32,984 nucleotides of DNA from NCBI GenBank assembly GCA_003133265.1, contig PKWQ01000385.1:1-32984 (forward strand), in the 5' to 3' direction. Source of the DNA: Acetobacteraceae bacterium (GTDB lineage Bacteria; Pseudomonadota; Alphaproteobacteria; Acetobacterales; Acetobacteraceae). Both the position numbers and the translations under genes were made by a program. Below are positions 22,156 to 30,894 of this stretch, piece by piece. Below the pieces are notes generated by a model. That model searched no databases. It had not been told where the DNA came from and saw only the letters and a program-made list of their open reading frames with translations. Numbering within the stretch: the stretch's first letter is position 1; the number at the start of each line of letters is the position of its first letter.

Positions 22156-23057
22156 CCCTGCCCGCGACCGTCTCCGACACGGCGGCGCTGCTCGCCGGCC
22201 AGGGCTACATCGCCGACCGGGAGCTGGCCACCACGGTGCATCTGTCGCTGGCGATGCAACGGCCGTTGCTGCTGGAAGGCGAGCCCGGCACCGGCAAGAC
22301 CGAGATCGCCAAGGTGCTCGCCGCCGGCCTCGGCCGACGGCTGGTGCGGCTGCAATGCTATGATGGCATGGACCTGTCCGCCGCTGCCTACGAATGGGAC
22401 CATGCGCGCCAACTGATGGCGATCCGCCTCGCCGAGGCCGCCGAGAGAACTGATAAAGCGGAACTGTCCTCGGACATCTACTCGCGCGAATTCCTCCTCG
22501 CCCGGCCGCTGCTGTCGGCGATCGACCCCGACCTGCCGCCCGCCGTGCTGCTGATCGACGAGTTGGACCGCGCCGACGAGCCGTTCGAGGCGTTCCTGCT
22601 GGAACTGCTCGCCGACTTCCAGATCACGGTACCGGAACTCGGCACAATGCGGGCCAAGACGGCGCCCGTGGTGGTCATCACCTCGAACCGCACGCGCGAG
22701 GTGCATGACGCGATCCGCCGGCGTTGCCTGTATCACTGGGTGGACTATCCGGACGCGGCGCGCGAGCGCGCCATCCTCGCCATCAAGGCGCCGACGGTGC
22801 CGGCGACGCTGTCCGCCCAGGTGGTCGCCTTCGTGCAGCGCCTGCGCACCGCCGACCTGTTCAAACTGCCCGGCGTCGCCGAGACCATCGACTGGGCGGC
22901 GGCACTGACCTACCTGAACCAGACCGAGCTGGCCCCCGGCGCGGTAGACGATACCTTGGGGGTTCTGCTGAAATATCAGGATGATATAGCCAAAATCCGC
23001 GGCGCCGAAGCCGCCCGCCTGATCGGCGAGGCGCGCGAGGCGGCGGAGCCGGCATGA
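22152..23057 (+). CDS. coxD: MoxR-family AAA+ ATPase (CoxD)
   Basis: CoxD is the MoxR-type AAA+ chaperone needed to build the sulfur-copper-molybdenum site of aerobic CO dehydrogenase in characterised systems. The 301-residue protein has Walker A GEPGTGKT at 43-50, Walker B AVLLIDELDRAD at 131-142, sensor 1 VVVITSNRTREVHDAI and an arginine-finger region RRRCLYHWVDYPD. The start is GTG at 22152, overlapping the coxG stop as GTGA; the N-terminus VTLPATVSDTAALLAGQGY fits homologues. It pairs with the VWA protein CoxE encoded next, as MoxR ATPases usually do. The same pair occurs with other xanthine-oxidase-family enzymes, so CO as substrate is not proven. Confidence 0.93.
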   Translation: MTLPATVSDTAALLAGQGYIADRELATTVHLSLAMQRPLLLEGEPGTGKTEIAKVLAAGLGRRLVRLQCYDGMDLSAAAYEWDHARQLMAIRLAEAAERTDKAELSSDIYSREFLLARPLLSAIDPDLPPAVLLIDELDRADEPFEAFLLELLADFQITVPELGTMRAKTAPVVVITSNRTREVHDAIRRRCLYHWVDYPDAARERAILAIKAPTVPATLSAQVVAFVQRLRTADLFKLPGVAETIDWAAALTYLNQTELAPGAVDDTLGVLLKYQDDIAKIRGAEAARLIGEAREAAEPA

Positions 23058-24277
23058 GCGAGGCCAGCCGATCCGGCCCGGACCCGGGGCGGATCGGCGC
23101 CAACGTGATGCATTTCGCCCGGCTGCTGCGCCGGGCCGGGCTGCCGGTCGGCCCCGCCGAGACGCTGGCGGCGCAGCAGGCGCTGTCGCTGGTCGATCTC
23201 GGCGACAAGACCGAGGCGCGCACGGCGCTGCGCACGGCGATGATCCACCGCCATGAGCACGCCGAGGTATTCAACCACGCATTCAACCTGTTCTGGCGCG
23301 ATCCCGCCGCCGCCGAGCAGGGCGCGGCCATGGCGCTGATGGAGGCGCAGAAGAACAAGCGGCAGGAACCCCCGCCACCCGCCGGCCGGCGCGTGGCCGA
23401 GGCGATGGCACCGAAACGCGCGCACCGGCCACCTGTCCCGGACGAAGCGCCGCATCTCGACGCGGCGATGACGGTCAGCGAGCGCGAGCGGCTGGCCAAC
23501 ATGGATTTCGAGGCGATGAGCGCCGCCGAGATCGAGAACGCCAAACAGGAAATCCGCCGGCTCCGCCTGCCGCTCGATCTCCGCCGCACCCGCCGCATGC
23601 GGCCCGACCGCAGCGGCCCCGCCACTGACCTGCGCCGCACCATCCGCACCAGCCTGCGCCAGGGCGGCGAGATTCTGGAGATTGCCCGCAACCGCCAGAT
23701 CACCCGCCCGCCGCCGCTGGTGGTGCTGTGCGACATCTCCGGCTCTATGGCGCGTTACGCCCCGATTTTATTGCATTTTCTGCATGCGGTGACCAACGAG
23801 CGCGATCGCGTGCATGTGTTCCTGTTCGGCACCAGGCTGTCAAACATCACCCGCCAACTGAAGCATCGAGACCCCGAGGTCGCGTTTCAGATGGTCGCCA
23901 GCATCGTGCCGGACTGGTCCGGCGGCACCCGCATCGGCGAGGCGCTGGAGATTTTCAACCGGTTCTGGGCGCGCCGCGTGCTGGGCCAGGGCGCGGTGGT
24001 GCTGCTGATCACCGACGGGCTGGACCGCGACGGCGCACACGGCCTTGCCGAGAACATGGACCGGCTGCATCGTTCCTGCCGGCGGCTGGTCTGGCTCAAT
24101 CCGCTGTTGCGCTGGGCCGGGTTCGAGCCAAAATCACAGGGTATCCGCGCGATGCTGCCGTATGTGGACGAATTCCGTCCGGTGCATAATCTGGCCAGCC
24201 TGCGCACGCTGATCGATCTGCTGTCCCGGCCGGCGCCATTGCGCGGGGCAGGGAATGTGGGAAGGAACTGGCCATGA
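23054..24277 (+). CDS. coxE: VWA domain protein (CoxE)
   Basis: CoxE works with the CoxD ATPase in late maturation of the molybdenum active site. The 407-residue protein has a helical N-terminal half (LLRRAGLPVGPAETLAAQQA), a basic linker at about 165-215 (LRLPLDLRRTRRMRPDRSG), and a C-terminal von Willebrand A domain with the metal-adhesion motif DISGS at 227-231 in VVLCDISGSMARYAP. Later motifs are SGGTRIGEAL and LLITDGLDRDG. The ATG at 23054 overlaps the coxD stop by four bases. The protein is soluble, with no signal peptide, and would act in the cytoplasm. Confidence 0.93.
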   Translation: MSEASRSGPDPGRIGANVMHFARLLRRAGLPVGPAETLAAQQALSLVDLGDKTEARTALRTAMIHRHEHAEVFNHAFNLFWRDPAAAEQGAAMALMEAQKNKRQEPPPPAGRRVAEAMAPKRAHRPPVPDEAPHLDAAMTVSERERLANMDFEAMSAAEIENAKQEIRRLRLPLDLRRTRRMRPDRSGPATDLRRTIRTSLRQGGEILEIARNRQITRPPPLVVLCDISGSMARYAPILLHFLHAVTNERDRVHVFLFGTRLSNITRQLKHRDPEVAFQMVASIVPDWSGGTRIGEALEIFNRFWARRVLGQGAVVLLITDGLDRDGAHGLAENMDRLHRSCRRLVWLNPLLRWAGFEPKSQGIRAMLPYVDEFRPVHNLASLRTLIDLLSRPAPLRGAGNVGRNWP

Positions 24278-24597
24278 ACACCGAAACCGACGACATCCTC
24301 GCCATCGCCGCCGCCTGGCGCGCCGCCGGGGAGCAGGTGGCGCTCGCCACCGTGACCGAAACCTGGGGCAGTTCGCCCCGTCCGGCCGGCAGCCAGCTCG
24401 CGGTGACGAAATCCGGCCGCATGGCCGGATCGGTCAGCGGCGGCTGCATCGAGGGCGCCGTGTCCGACGTCGCGATGAAGACGATCGAGACCGGGACGCC
24501 GCAACTGCTGGATTTCGGCATCACCAACGAGCGCGCCTGGGAAGTGGGCCTGGCCTGCGGCGGCAAGCTGAAGGTGTTCGTGGAGAAGCTGTCATGA
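24274..24597 (+). CDS. XdhC/CoxI domain protein, N-terminal half as a separate gene
   Basis: The 107-residue protein is a stand-alone XdhC_CoxI domain (PF02625 type): VALATVTETWGSSPRPAGSQ, MAGSVSGGCIEGAV and a final CGGKLKVFVEKL. XdhC proteins bind molybdopterin and help insert the sulfurated cofactor into xanthine dehydrogenase-family enzymes. In most genomes this domain is fused to the Rossmann domain encoded by the next gene; here the two are split and coupled by a four-base overlap at 24594-24597. It overlaps coxE by four bases at the 5' side (ATGA), which fixes the start. Confidence 0.9.
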   Translation: MNTETDDILAIAAAWRAAGEQVALATVTETWGSSPRPAGSQLAVTKSGRMAGSVSGGCIEGAVSDVAMKTIETGTPQLLDFGITNERAWEVGLACGGKLKVFVEKLS

Positions 24598-25292
24598 CCC
24601 CGGACATCCTGGCCGCGCTGGAACAGGCCAGGCGCGAGAAGCGACCCGTCGTGCTGGCGACCAGCCTGCCGGACGGCGCTCAATGCCTGCTGCCCAGCCC
24701 CGCCGCGTCGGCCGAACTGAACGCGGCGGCCGAGCAGAAACTCGTCCACGACGACAGCGGCACGGTCACGCTCGGAAGCCAAAACTGGTTTCTGCACGTC
24801 TACAACCCGCCGCTGCGGATCGTGATCGTCGGCGCGGTGCATATCGCCCAGGCGCTGGTACCGTTCGCCGCCGCGCTCGGCTACGGCGTCACCGTGGTCG
24901 ATCCGCGCCGCTCCTTCGCCACCGACGAGCGGTTCCCCAACGTTACCGTCTCCACCGACTGGCCGGACGAGGCGATGGACGCGCTGGCGCCGGATGCACG
25001 CACCGCCGTGGTCACGCTGACGCACGACCCGAAGCTCGACGACCCGGCGCTGGATCGCGCCCTGAAGTCGCAGGCCTTCTATATCGGCGCGCTCGGCTCG
25101 CGGAAAACCCACGCCGCGCGGCTGGTCCGGCTGCGCGCGCTCGGCCATTCCGACGCGGCGCTGGCGCGCATCCGTGGTCCCGTCGGGCTGAGCATCGAGG
25201 CCGTCACCGCGCCGGAGATCGCACTGTCCGTGCTCGCCGAGATCGTCGCGGTGCGCCACGGATCGCCGCTGGCGCAGAAGCTGGCGGCATGA
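24594..25292 (+). CDS. XdhC Rossmann-domain protein, C-terminal half as a separate gene
   Basis: The 232-residue protein carries the XdhC C-terminal domain (PF13478 type). Landmarks are LRIVIVGAVHIAQALVPFAA (Rossmann strand and helix), GVTVVDPRRSFATDERFPN, TLTHDPKLDDPAL, YIGALGSRKTHAAR and GLSIEAVTAPEIALSVLAEI. About 70 N-terminal residues precede it. The usual family text is GAGHIAQ; here the loop reads GAVHIAQ, one glycine short of the common form. Together with the preceding gene it rebuilds a full XdhC. Both flanking junctions are four-base ATGA overlaps. Confidence 0.9.
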   Translation: MTPDILAALEQARREKRPVVLATSLPDGAQCLLPSPAASAELNAAAEQKLVHDDSGTVTLGSQNWFLHVYNPPLRIVIVGAVHIAQALVPFAAALGYGVTVVDPRRSFATDERFPNVTVSTDWPDEAMDALAPDARTAVVTLTHDPKLDDPALDRALKSQAFYIGALGSRKTHAARLVRLRALGHSDAALARIRGPVGLSIEAVTAPEIALSVLAEIVAVRHGSPLAQKLAA

Positions 25293-26947
25293 AATTCGGC
25301 CCGATCAAGCTGGAGGAGGCCAGAGGCACGATCCTGGCGCACAGCCAGAAGGCCGGCGAGAAGATGCTGCGCAAGGGCACGATGCTGGACGACGCCGCGC
25401 TGGCCCTGCTGCGCGACGCCGGCCGGACGGAGGTGATCGCCGCCCGCCTGGAACCCGGCGACGTGCCCGAGGACATCGCCGCCGACCGGCTGGCGCAGAA
25501 GCTGGTGTCCCCCCTGCTCGCCCATTCCCGCGCCGCCACCGGCCGGGTGAACCTGATCGCCGAGGCGCCCGGCCTGCTGCGCGTCGACGCCGCCAAGATC
25601 GACCGGCTGAACATGATGGACGAGGCGCTGACGATCGGCACCCTGCCCGACTACGCGGTGGTGGCGCCGCGGGATATGGTGGCCACCATCAAAATCATCC
25701 CCTTCGCCGTGCCCGGCACCATCCTCGCCATCGCCGAGGCCATCGCCCTCCAGGCCCCGTCCGCGCTCACCCTGCATCCGTTCCGTCACCTGAAGGTCGG
25801 GCTGGTGGTCACCGAGCTGTCCGGGCTGAAAGAGACCACGACGGCGAAGACGATCTCGGTCACGGAGGAACGGATCGCCCGGCTCACCGGCACGCTGCTG
25901 CCGGCGATCCGCTGCGCCCATGACGAATCGTCGGTGGCGATTGCCCTGGAATCGCTGATGTCCCAGGGCGCCGACCTGCTGCTGGTGGTCGGCGCGTCCG
26001 CCGTGGTGGACCGGCGCGACGTCGGACCCGCCGGCATCGTGCGGGCGGGCGGCGAGATCCTGCATTTCGGCATGCCGGTCGATCCCGGCAACCTGATCTG
26101 CCTGGGCCGCATCGGCACGCTCCCCGCCCTGGTGCTGCCCGGCTGCGCCCGCAGCCCGAAGCTGAACGGCATCGATTTCGTACTGACCCGCCTGTTCGCC
26201 GGCCTGCCGGTGACCGGAACCGAGATCATGCGCATGGGCGTGGGCGGGCTGCTGAAGGAAATCGACACAAGGCCGCTGCCGCGCGAGAAGGCGCCGGGCA
26301 CGCCGCGTTCCGGCATCGCGCCACGCAGCGCGCCGACCATCACCGCCGTGGTGCTGGCCGCCGGCCGCTCCCGCCGCATGGCGCCGCACAACAAGCTGCT
26401 GATCGCCGACCGTGGCGGCAAGACGATGATCGCGCGCGTGATCGACAACGTGCTGTCCAGCCTCGCCCGGCCGATCGTGGTGGTAACCGGGCACCAGGCC
26501 GAGCAGGTCGAGCACGCCCTGGCCGGCCGTCCGGTTCGCTATGTGCTCGCCGACGACTACGCCGAGGGGCTGTCCGCCAGCCTGAAGGCCGGCATCGCCG
26601 CCGTCCCGCCGGAATGCGCCGCCGCCATCGTCTGCCTGGGCGACATGCCGCTGGTCACCGGGCGGATGATCGACCGGCTGCTGGCCGCCTACGACCCGGA
26701 CGAGGGCCGGCTGATCGTGCTGCCGACCTTCCACGGCAAGCAGGGCAACCCGATGCTGTGGGACCGCCGGTTCTTTCCGGAAATTCTCGCAATATCAGGC
26801 GATTCCGGCGCCCGCTTCCTGCTCGGCAAGCATATCGAGCACGTCGCCGAGATAGAGATGGCCGACGATGCGGTGCTGCGCGACTTCGACACCGCCGAAA
26901 GCCTGGCCACCCTGCCCCAGCGACTGCGGCCCGAACATATTGACTGA
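25289..26947 (+). CDS. molybdopterin-binding/MocA-type nucleotidyltransferase fusion
   Basis: The 552-residue protein joins two molybdenum-cofactor domains. The N-terminal part (1 to about 340) is a MoeA/MoaB-like molybdopterin-binding region, with LLLVVGASAVVDRRDVGPAG and HFGMPVDPGNLICLGRIG. The C-terminal part (about 350-552) is a MobA/MocA-like NTP transferase: VVLAAGRSRRMAPHNKLL, GLSASLKAGI, CLGDMPLVTGRMID, HGKQGNPMLW and GDSGARFLLGKH. MocA makes the CMP form of the cofactor used by xanthine dehydrogenase-family enzymes, which fits the operon. The start at 25289 overlaps the previous stop by four bases. It is the last gene of the operon and converges with the binding-protein gene across 39 bases without an obvious T-tailed hairpin. 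Confidence 0.9.
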   Translation: MKFGPIKLEEARGTILAHSQKAGEKMLRKGTMLDDAALALLRDAGRTEVIAARLEPGDVPEDIAADRLAQKLVSPLLAHSRAATGRVNLIAEAPGLLRVDAAKIDRLNMMDEALTIGTLPDYAVVAPRDMVATIKIIPFAVPGTILAIAEAIALQAPSALTLHPFRHLKVGLVVTELSGLKETTTAKTISVTEERIARLTGTLLPAIRCAHDESSVAIALESLMSQGADLLLVVGASAVVDRRDVGPAGIVRAGGEILHFGMPVDPGNLICLGRIGTLPALVLPGCARSPKLNGIDFVLTRLFAGLPVTGTEIMRMGVGGLLKEIDTRPLPREKAPGTPRSGIAPRSAPTITAVVLAAGRSRRMAPHNKLLIADRGGKTMIARVIDNVLSSLARPIVVVTGHQAEQVEHALAGRPVRYVLADDYAEGLSASLKAGIAAVPPECAAAIVCLGDMPLVTGRMIDRLLAAYDPDEGRLIVLPTFHGKQGNPMLWDRRFFPEILAISGDSGARFLLGKHIEHVAEIEMADDAVLRDFDTAESLATLPQRLRPEHID

Positions 26948-26986
26948 GCCGATGGTTGGACCGACCGGCCCGGCGACGGCGCAAAC

Positions 26987-28561
26987 CTACTTGGCCGGCC
27001 GCAGGCCGATGGCCAGCGTCAGTTCGTCGGCCCTCGCTTCATAGACCAGGCCCTTGCGGGCCGCCCAGGTGTTCACCAGGAAATACAGCGGGATCAGCCC
27101 GACATCGTTCATCGCGATCTCGGTCGCCTTGCCCAGCAGCGCGGCGCGCTTCTTGTCGTCCAGCGTGTGCAGCGCCTCGGCCAGCGTATTGTCGAAGGCG
27201 GCGCTGGAATAGCGCCCGCGATTGGACGGCCCCATGCCCTTGGCCGCATCGTAGGTGGCAAGCAGCGAGACCAGCGAGGACGACGCCTCGCCGGAATCGG
27301 CGATCCAGCCCGCCATGAACACGCTGAACTCCAGCTTGCTGCCACGGCTGTACAGGATGGCGGCGGGCATGCTGTCCACCTGGGCCTTGATGCCGATGCG
27401 CGCCAGCATCTGCGCCACCGCCTGCGACGCCTCGGCGTCCTTCGGGTAACGGTCGTTGGAGGCGGCGATGGTCACGCCCAAGCCGCCCTTGTAGCCGGCC
27501 TGTTCCATCAGGCTGTTCGCCAGTTTCAGATCGAACGCCGGGGGCTTCAGGTTCGGATTGGCACCGAACACGCCGGCCGGCACCACGTCGCCGGCGGGCT
27601 TGCCCTGCCCGCTCAGCAGCCGCTGGGTCAACGCCTGGCGGTTGATCGCGTGCGAGATCGCCTGGCGCACGCGCAGATCCTTCAGCGGATTGCGATCGAG
27701 CGGCTTGCCGTCGCGGTCGCTGACGCCGGGCGTCGTGTCGCGCGCGCTGTCGAGCATGATGTAGATGAGCCGGATCGAATCCCGCTCGAACACCGACAGC
27801 TTCTTGTCCTCCAGCAGCCGCTGGCGGTCGTTCACCGGCACGCTGTCGATCATGTCGACATCGCCCGACAGCAGTGCCGCGACACGCGCGCCGTCGTTGG
27901 CGATCGGCTTGAAGATCACCCGGTCCCACGGCTGCGCCCCGCCCCAGTAGGTGGGATTGCGCGCCAGGGTCAGATGATCGGCGGGAACCCACTCGACGAA
28001 CTTGTACGGCCCGGTGCCGATCGCCGCGGTGCCGTGGTTGAAATCCGACGTGCTTTTCCCCTCGGCGGCGTGGCGCGACAGGATGGCGACGGTGCAGAGA
28101 TCGTAGGGCAGCATCGGCGCCGCGCCGTGCGTGCGGATCTGGATGGTCAGCGGATCGATCGCGCGGACCTCCTGGATGGCCTTGACCGACATCGCGAACG
28201 AAGACGGGCTGTTCGGCACGTTGGGGACGCGCTGGATCGAGAAGATCACATCGTCGGCGGTGAACGGCGTGCCGTCATGGAAGGTGACGCCGGGGCGGAG
28301 CTTGAACTCCCACAGATCCTCGGCGATCGGCTTCCAGGACAGCGCCAGGCCCGGCCGCAGCGCCATGCCGGCATCCTGCAGGATCAGCGCGTCGAACACA
28401 TGCCGCCCGGTGGCGACCGAGGGGGCGTAATGGTGGAAGTGCGGATCGATGGAGTCGGTGTCCGTGCGCACCCCGATGCGGACTTCCGCCGCCTGGACGG
28501 CCAGCGGCAGCAACAACATCGCCGTCAGCAAGCCCCGCGCCAAATGCTTGATGGGTCGCAT
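26987..28561 (-). CDS. ABC transporter substrate-binding protein, family 5 (SBP_bac_5)
   Basis: The 524-residue product has a Sec signal peptide (MRPIKHLARGLLTAMLLLPL, cleavage near VQA-AE) and the peptide/nickel-type binding fold: LALSWKPIAEDLWEFKLRPG, VTFHDGTPFTADDVIFSIQR, GTGPYKFVEWVPADHLTL and RVRQAISHAINRQAL. Such proteins bind oligopeptides, nickel chelates, glycosides or other ligands in the periplasm for an ABC importer. No permease or ATPase genes are adjacent, so it is an orphan here and must use an importer encoded elsewhere. The start at 28561 has the strong site GGGGGAG upstream; the frame is open further upstream to 28594. Confidence 0.9.
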   Translation of the reverse strand: MRPIKHLARGLLTAMLLLPLAVQAAEVRIGVRTDTDSIDPHFHHYAPSVATGRHVFDALILQDAGMALRPGLALSWKPIAEDLWEFKLRPGVTFHDGTPFTADDVIFSIQRVPNVPNSPSSFAMSVKAIQEVRAIDPLTIQIRTHGAAPMLPYDLCTVAILSRHAAEGKSTSDFNHGTAAIGTGPYKFVEWVPADHLTLARNPTYWGGAQPWDRVIFKPIANDGARVAALLSGDVDMIDSVPVNDRQRLLEDKKLSVFERDSIRLIYIMLDSARDTTPGVSDRDGKPLDRNPLKDLRVRQAISHAINRQALTQRLLSGQGKPAGDVVPAGVFGANPNLKPPAFDLKLANSLMEQAGYKGGLGVTIAASNDRYPKDAEASQAVAQMLARIGIKAQVDSMPAAILYSRGSKLEFSVFMAGWIADSGEASSSLVSLLATYDAAKGMGPSNRGRYSSAAFDNTLAEALHTLDDKKRAALLGKATEIAMNDVGLIPLYFLVNTWAARKGLVYEARADELTLAIGLRPAK

Positions 28562-28618
28562 TGCATTTCTCCCCCGAACCTTCTTGGCGCGCACGGTAGG
28601 CGATTATCCGGGTCCGGA

Positions 28619-29569
28619 TCAAACCACGTTGTCGGGGCGGAGGCGGCACCATTCGGCCTCCGCGCCATGCTCGACCTGCACGGTGACGTGTCCGATACCG
28701 AAACGCGATCGCAGTTCCGCTGCAATCTCGTGCGGGCGGCATGCATTTTCGGCGGAAACCAAATGCACGGTCAGCGCCGACTCCGTGGTGCTCAATCCCC
28801 AGATATGCAGGTCATGCACCTCGATCACGCCCGGCAGGCCGGCAAGATAGTCGTACACGTCCTCATGCCGGATACCGCCCGGCACCGCATCGAGCGCCAG
28901 CGCCACGGATTCGCGCAGCAATCCCCAGGTGCCGACAGCGATGACGGCAACGATCGCCAGACTGGTCAGCGGATCGATCCACAGCCATCCGCTCAGCCCG
29001 ATCAGCAGCGCCGATACCATCACCCCCAGCGACACCACGGCATCCGTTACCATGTGCAGATAGGTGGCGCGGATGTTCAGATCGCGCTCGCGCCCGCGCA
29101 TGAACATCAGCGCCGTGCCGCCATTGATCAGGATGCCGACGCCGGCGACCAGCAGCACCGTCCGCTGCGTCACCGGCTCCGGGGCCAGCAGGCGATGCAG
29201 CGCCTCCACCCCGATCGCGCCGATGCCGACCAGCAGCACGGACGCGTTCAACAGTGACGCCAGGATAGAGCTGCGCCCCCAGCCATAGGTGCGCCGCCTG
29301 CTCGGCGGCAGCCGGGTCAGCACCGCCGCCGCCCAGGCCATCAGCAGCCCCAGCACATCGCCCAGATTGTGCGCGGCATCGGCCAGCAGCGCGACGGAGT
29401 GCGCCTGCAACCCAAACACCACCTCCGCCGCCACGAAGCCGGCATTCAGAACCGTGCCGACGGCGAAGGCGCGGTCATGCGAGACCGGCCCGTGCCGATG
29501 CCCGTGGCCGTGCCCATGATCGTGCCCATGATCGTGGTCGTGATCGTGATCGTGCCGATGATCCGCCAT
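28619..29569 (-). CDS. cation diffusion facilitator, zinc-type exporter with His-rich N-terminus
   Basis: CDF proteins exchange divalent cations such as zinc for protons at the inner membrane. The 316-residue protein starts with a His/Asp/Gly tract (residues 4-27) that should bind metal. Six membrane segments and a C-terminal cytoplasmic domain follow. The metal-site motifs are ALLADAAHNLGDV (segment 2, HxxxD) and HMVTDAVVSLG (segment 5, HxxxD), the His-Asp form typical of zinc transporters. The C-terminal part has VIEVHDLHIWGLSTTESALT and ends with DNVV. The transported ion is inferred. AGGAAACGG precedes the ATG at 29569. It is divergent from the amidohydrolase gene and lies upstream of the binding-protein gene on the same strand. 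Confidence 0.93.
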   Translation of the reverse strand: MADHRHDHDHDHDHGHDHGHGHGHRHGPVSHDRAFAVGTVLNAGFVAAEVVFGLQAHSVALLADAAHNLGDVLGLLMAWAAAVLTRLPPSRRRTYGWGRSSILASLLNASVLLVGIGAIGVEALHRLLAPEPVTQRTVLLVAGVGILINGGTALMFMRGRERDLNIRATYLHMVTDAVVSLGVMVSALLIGLSGWLWIDPLTSLAIVAVIAVGTWGLLRESVALALDAVPGGIRHEDVYDYLAGLPGVIEVHDLHIWGLSTTESALTVHLVSAENACRPHEIAAELRSRFGIGHVTVQVEHGAEAEWCRLRPDNVV

Positions 29570-29709
29570 TCCGTTTCCTGTCGCTTAATCGAGCCGGGCA
29601 CAATTCCGTAACCAACACCATGACGGGACGCAATCGACAAATCCGCCCATCCCGGCGAAGCTCTCCGGCACAACAAGACGACGCCATGCCGGCAACGGAG
29701 GAACGCACA

Positions 29710-30759
29710 ATGAGCACTACGGCGGTTCTGCCCAACGCAACCCAGGTCCCCGTCAAGCCGGCCTGGCTCGATCTGCGCCACGAGCCGATCCTGGAACCCG
29801 CGCTGCCGATCGTCGATCCGCACCACCATCTGTGGGCCCGCGCCGACAACCCTTACATGTTCGACCACCTGCTGGCCGACGCCACCGCCGGCCACGACGT
29901 CCGCGCCACCGTGTTCATCGACTGCCGTTCCATGTACCGCGCCGGCGGGCCGGCGGAATTGCGCCCGCTGGGCGAGACCGAGTTCGTCAACGGCGTCGCG
30001 GCAATGAGCGCCAGCGGCGCCTATGGCAGCGCGCGGCTGTGCGCGGGCATCGTCGGGTTCGCCGATCTGACGCTCGGCGCGCGGGCGGAAATCGTGCTGG
30101 GCGCGCATGTCGCGCTCGGCGGCGGGCGGTTCAAAGGCGTGCGCCACATCTCCGCCTGGGACCCGGACGAGACGATCCGCAGCGCCTCCAGCCGTCCGCC
30201 CCGGGGGCTGCTACTGGACAAGACCTTCCGCGAGGGCTTTGCCCGTCTCGGCCCGCTCGGCCTGTCGTTCGACGCCTGGCTGTTCCATCCGCAGCTCGAC
30301 GACCTGACCGACCTCGCCCGCGCCTTCCCCGGCACCGCCATCGTGATGGACCATGTCGGCGGCGCGGCGCATGTCGGCGCCTACGCGGGCAAGCACGATG
30401 CGGTGTTCGCCGACTGGAAAGCGGCGATGGCGCGGCTCGCTTCCTGCCCGAACGTGTCCGTCAAGCTGGGCGGCCTCGGGATGAAGCTGTTCGGCTTCGA
30501 TTTCCACGAACGCGCCCAGCCGCCCTCGTCCGAAGACCTCGCCAGCGCCTGGCGGCCATATATCGAGACGTGCATCGAGCTGTTCGGCACCAGGCGCTGC
30601 ATGTACGAGAGCAATTTTCCGGTGGACAAGGGCAGTTGCAGCTATCCGGTCCTGTGGAACGCCTTCAAGCGCATCTCCGCAGGCGCGTCCGTCGCGGAGA
30701 AAACCGATCTGTTCAGCCTCACTGCGGCCCGCTTCTACCGGTTGGGCGAAATCGGCTGA
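29710..30759 (+). CDS. amidohydrolase family protein (Amidohydro_2 TIM barrel)
   Basis: The 349-residue protein is a metal-dependent TIM-barrel hydrolase of the PF04909 group, which includes 2-pyrone-4,6-dicarboxylate lactonase and L-rhamnono- or L-fucono-lactonases. It has the metal motif IVDPHHHLW (His38-40), KGVRHISAWDPDE, LSFDAWLFHPQLDDL with a barrel His, VMDHVGG, VSVKLGGLGMK and the end-strand ESNFPVDKGS with the catalytic-type Asp. A lactonase or hydrolase of a cyclic or carboxylated substrate is likely; no closer call is safe. GGAGG eight bases upstream supports ATG at 29710 over in-frame ATGs at 29620 and 29686. It is soluble, with no signal peptide. Confidence 0.87.
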   Translation: MSTTAVLPNATQVPVKPAWLDLRHEPILEPALPIVDPHHHLWARADNPYMFDHLLADATAGHDVRATVFIDCRSMYRAGGPAELRPLGETEFVNGVAAMSASGAYGSARLCAGIVGFADLTLGARAEIVLGAHVALGGGRFKGVRHISAWDPDETIRSASSRPPRGLLLDKTFREGFARLGPLGLSFDAWLFHPQLDDLTDLARAFPGTAIVMDHVGGAAHVGAYAGKHDAVFADWKAAMARLASCPNVSVKLGGLGMKLFGFDFHERAQPPSSEDLASAWRPYIETCIELFGTRRCMYESNFPVDKGSCSYPVLWNAFKRISAGASVAEKTDLFSLTAARFYRLGEIG

Positions 30760-30894
30760 TCGGGCTGGATGCGCCAGCTCGCGCGACCATGGCGGGCGGG
30801 TCCGGGTTGCCAAGCGGCCCCGCTTCGGCCAGGAACCCCACCAGCGCGCGCCCGTGCGTAATTCGGTTGCACCTGCCTTGGAGGACAAACACGC

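Noticed and set aside
28606..28619. Palindrome ATCCGG-GT-CCGGAT between the CDF stop and the binding-protein gene
   Set aside because: It is short, GC-rich, and has no matching promoter spacing around it (a GATAAT box lacks a -35 partner). It could be chance and is not listed as a site.
29488..29562. Repetitive GATCGTG/CATGATC-like sequence near the start of the CDF gene, considered as a tandem repeat or operator array
   Set aside because: It is explained by the His/Asp/Gly-rich N-terminus of the CDF protein; the repeat units are irregular codon runs.
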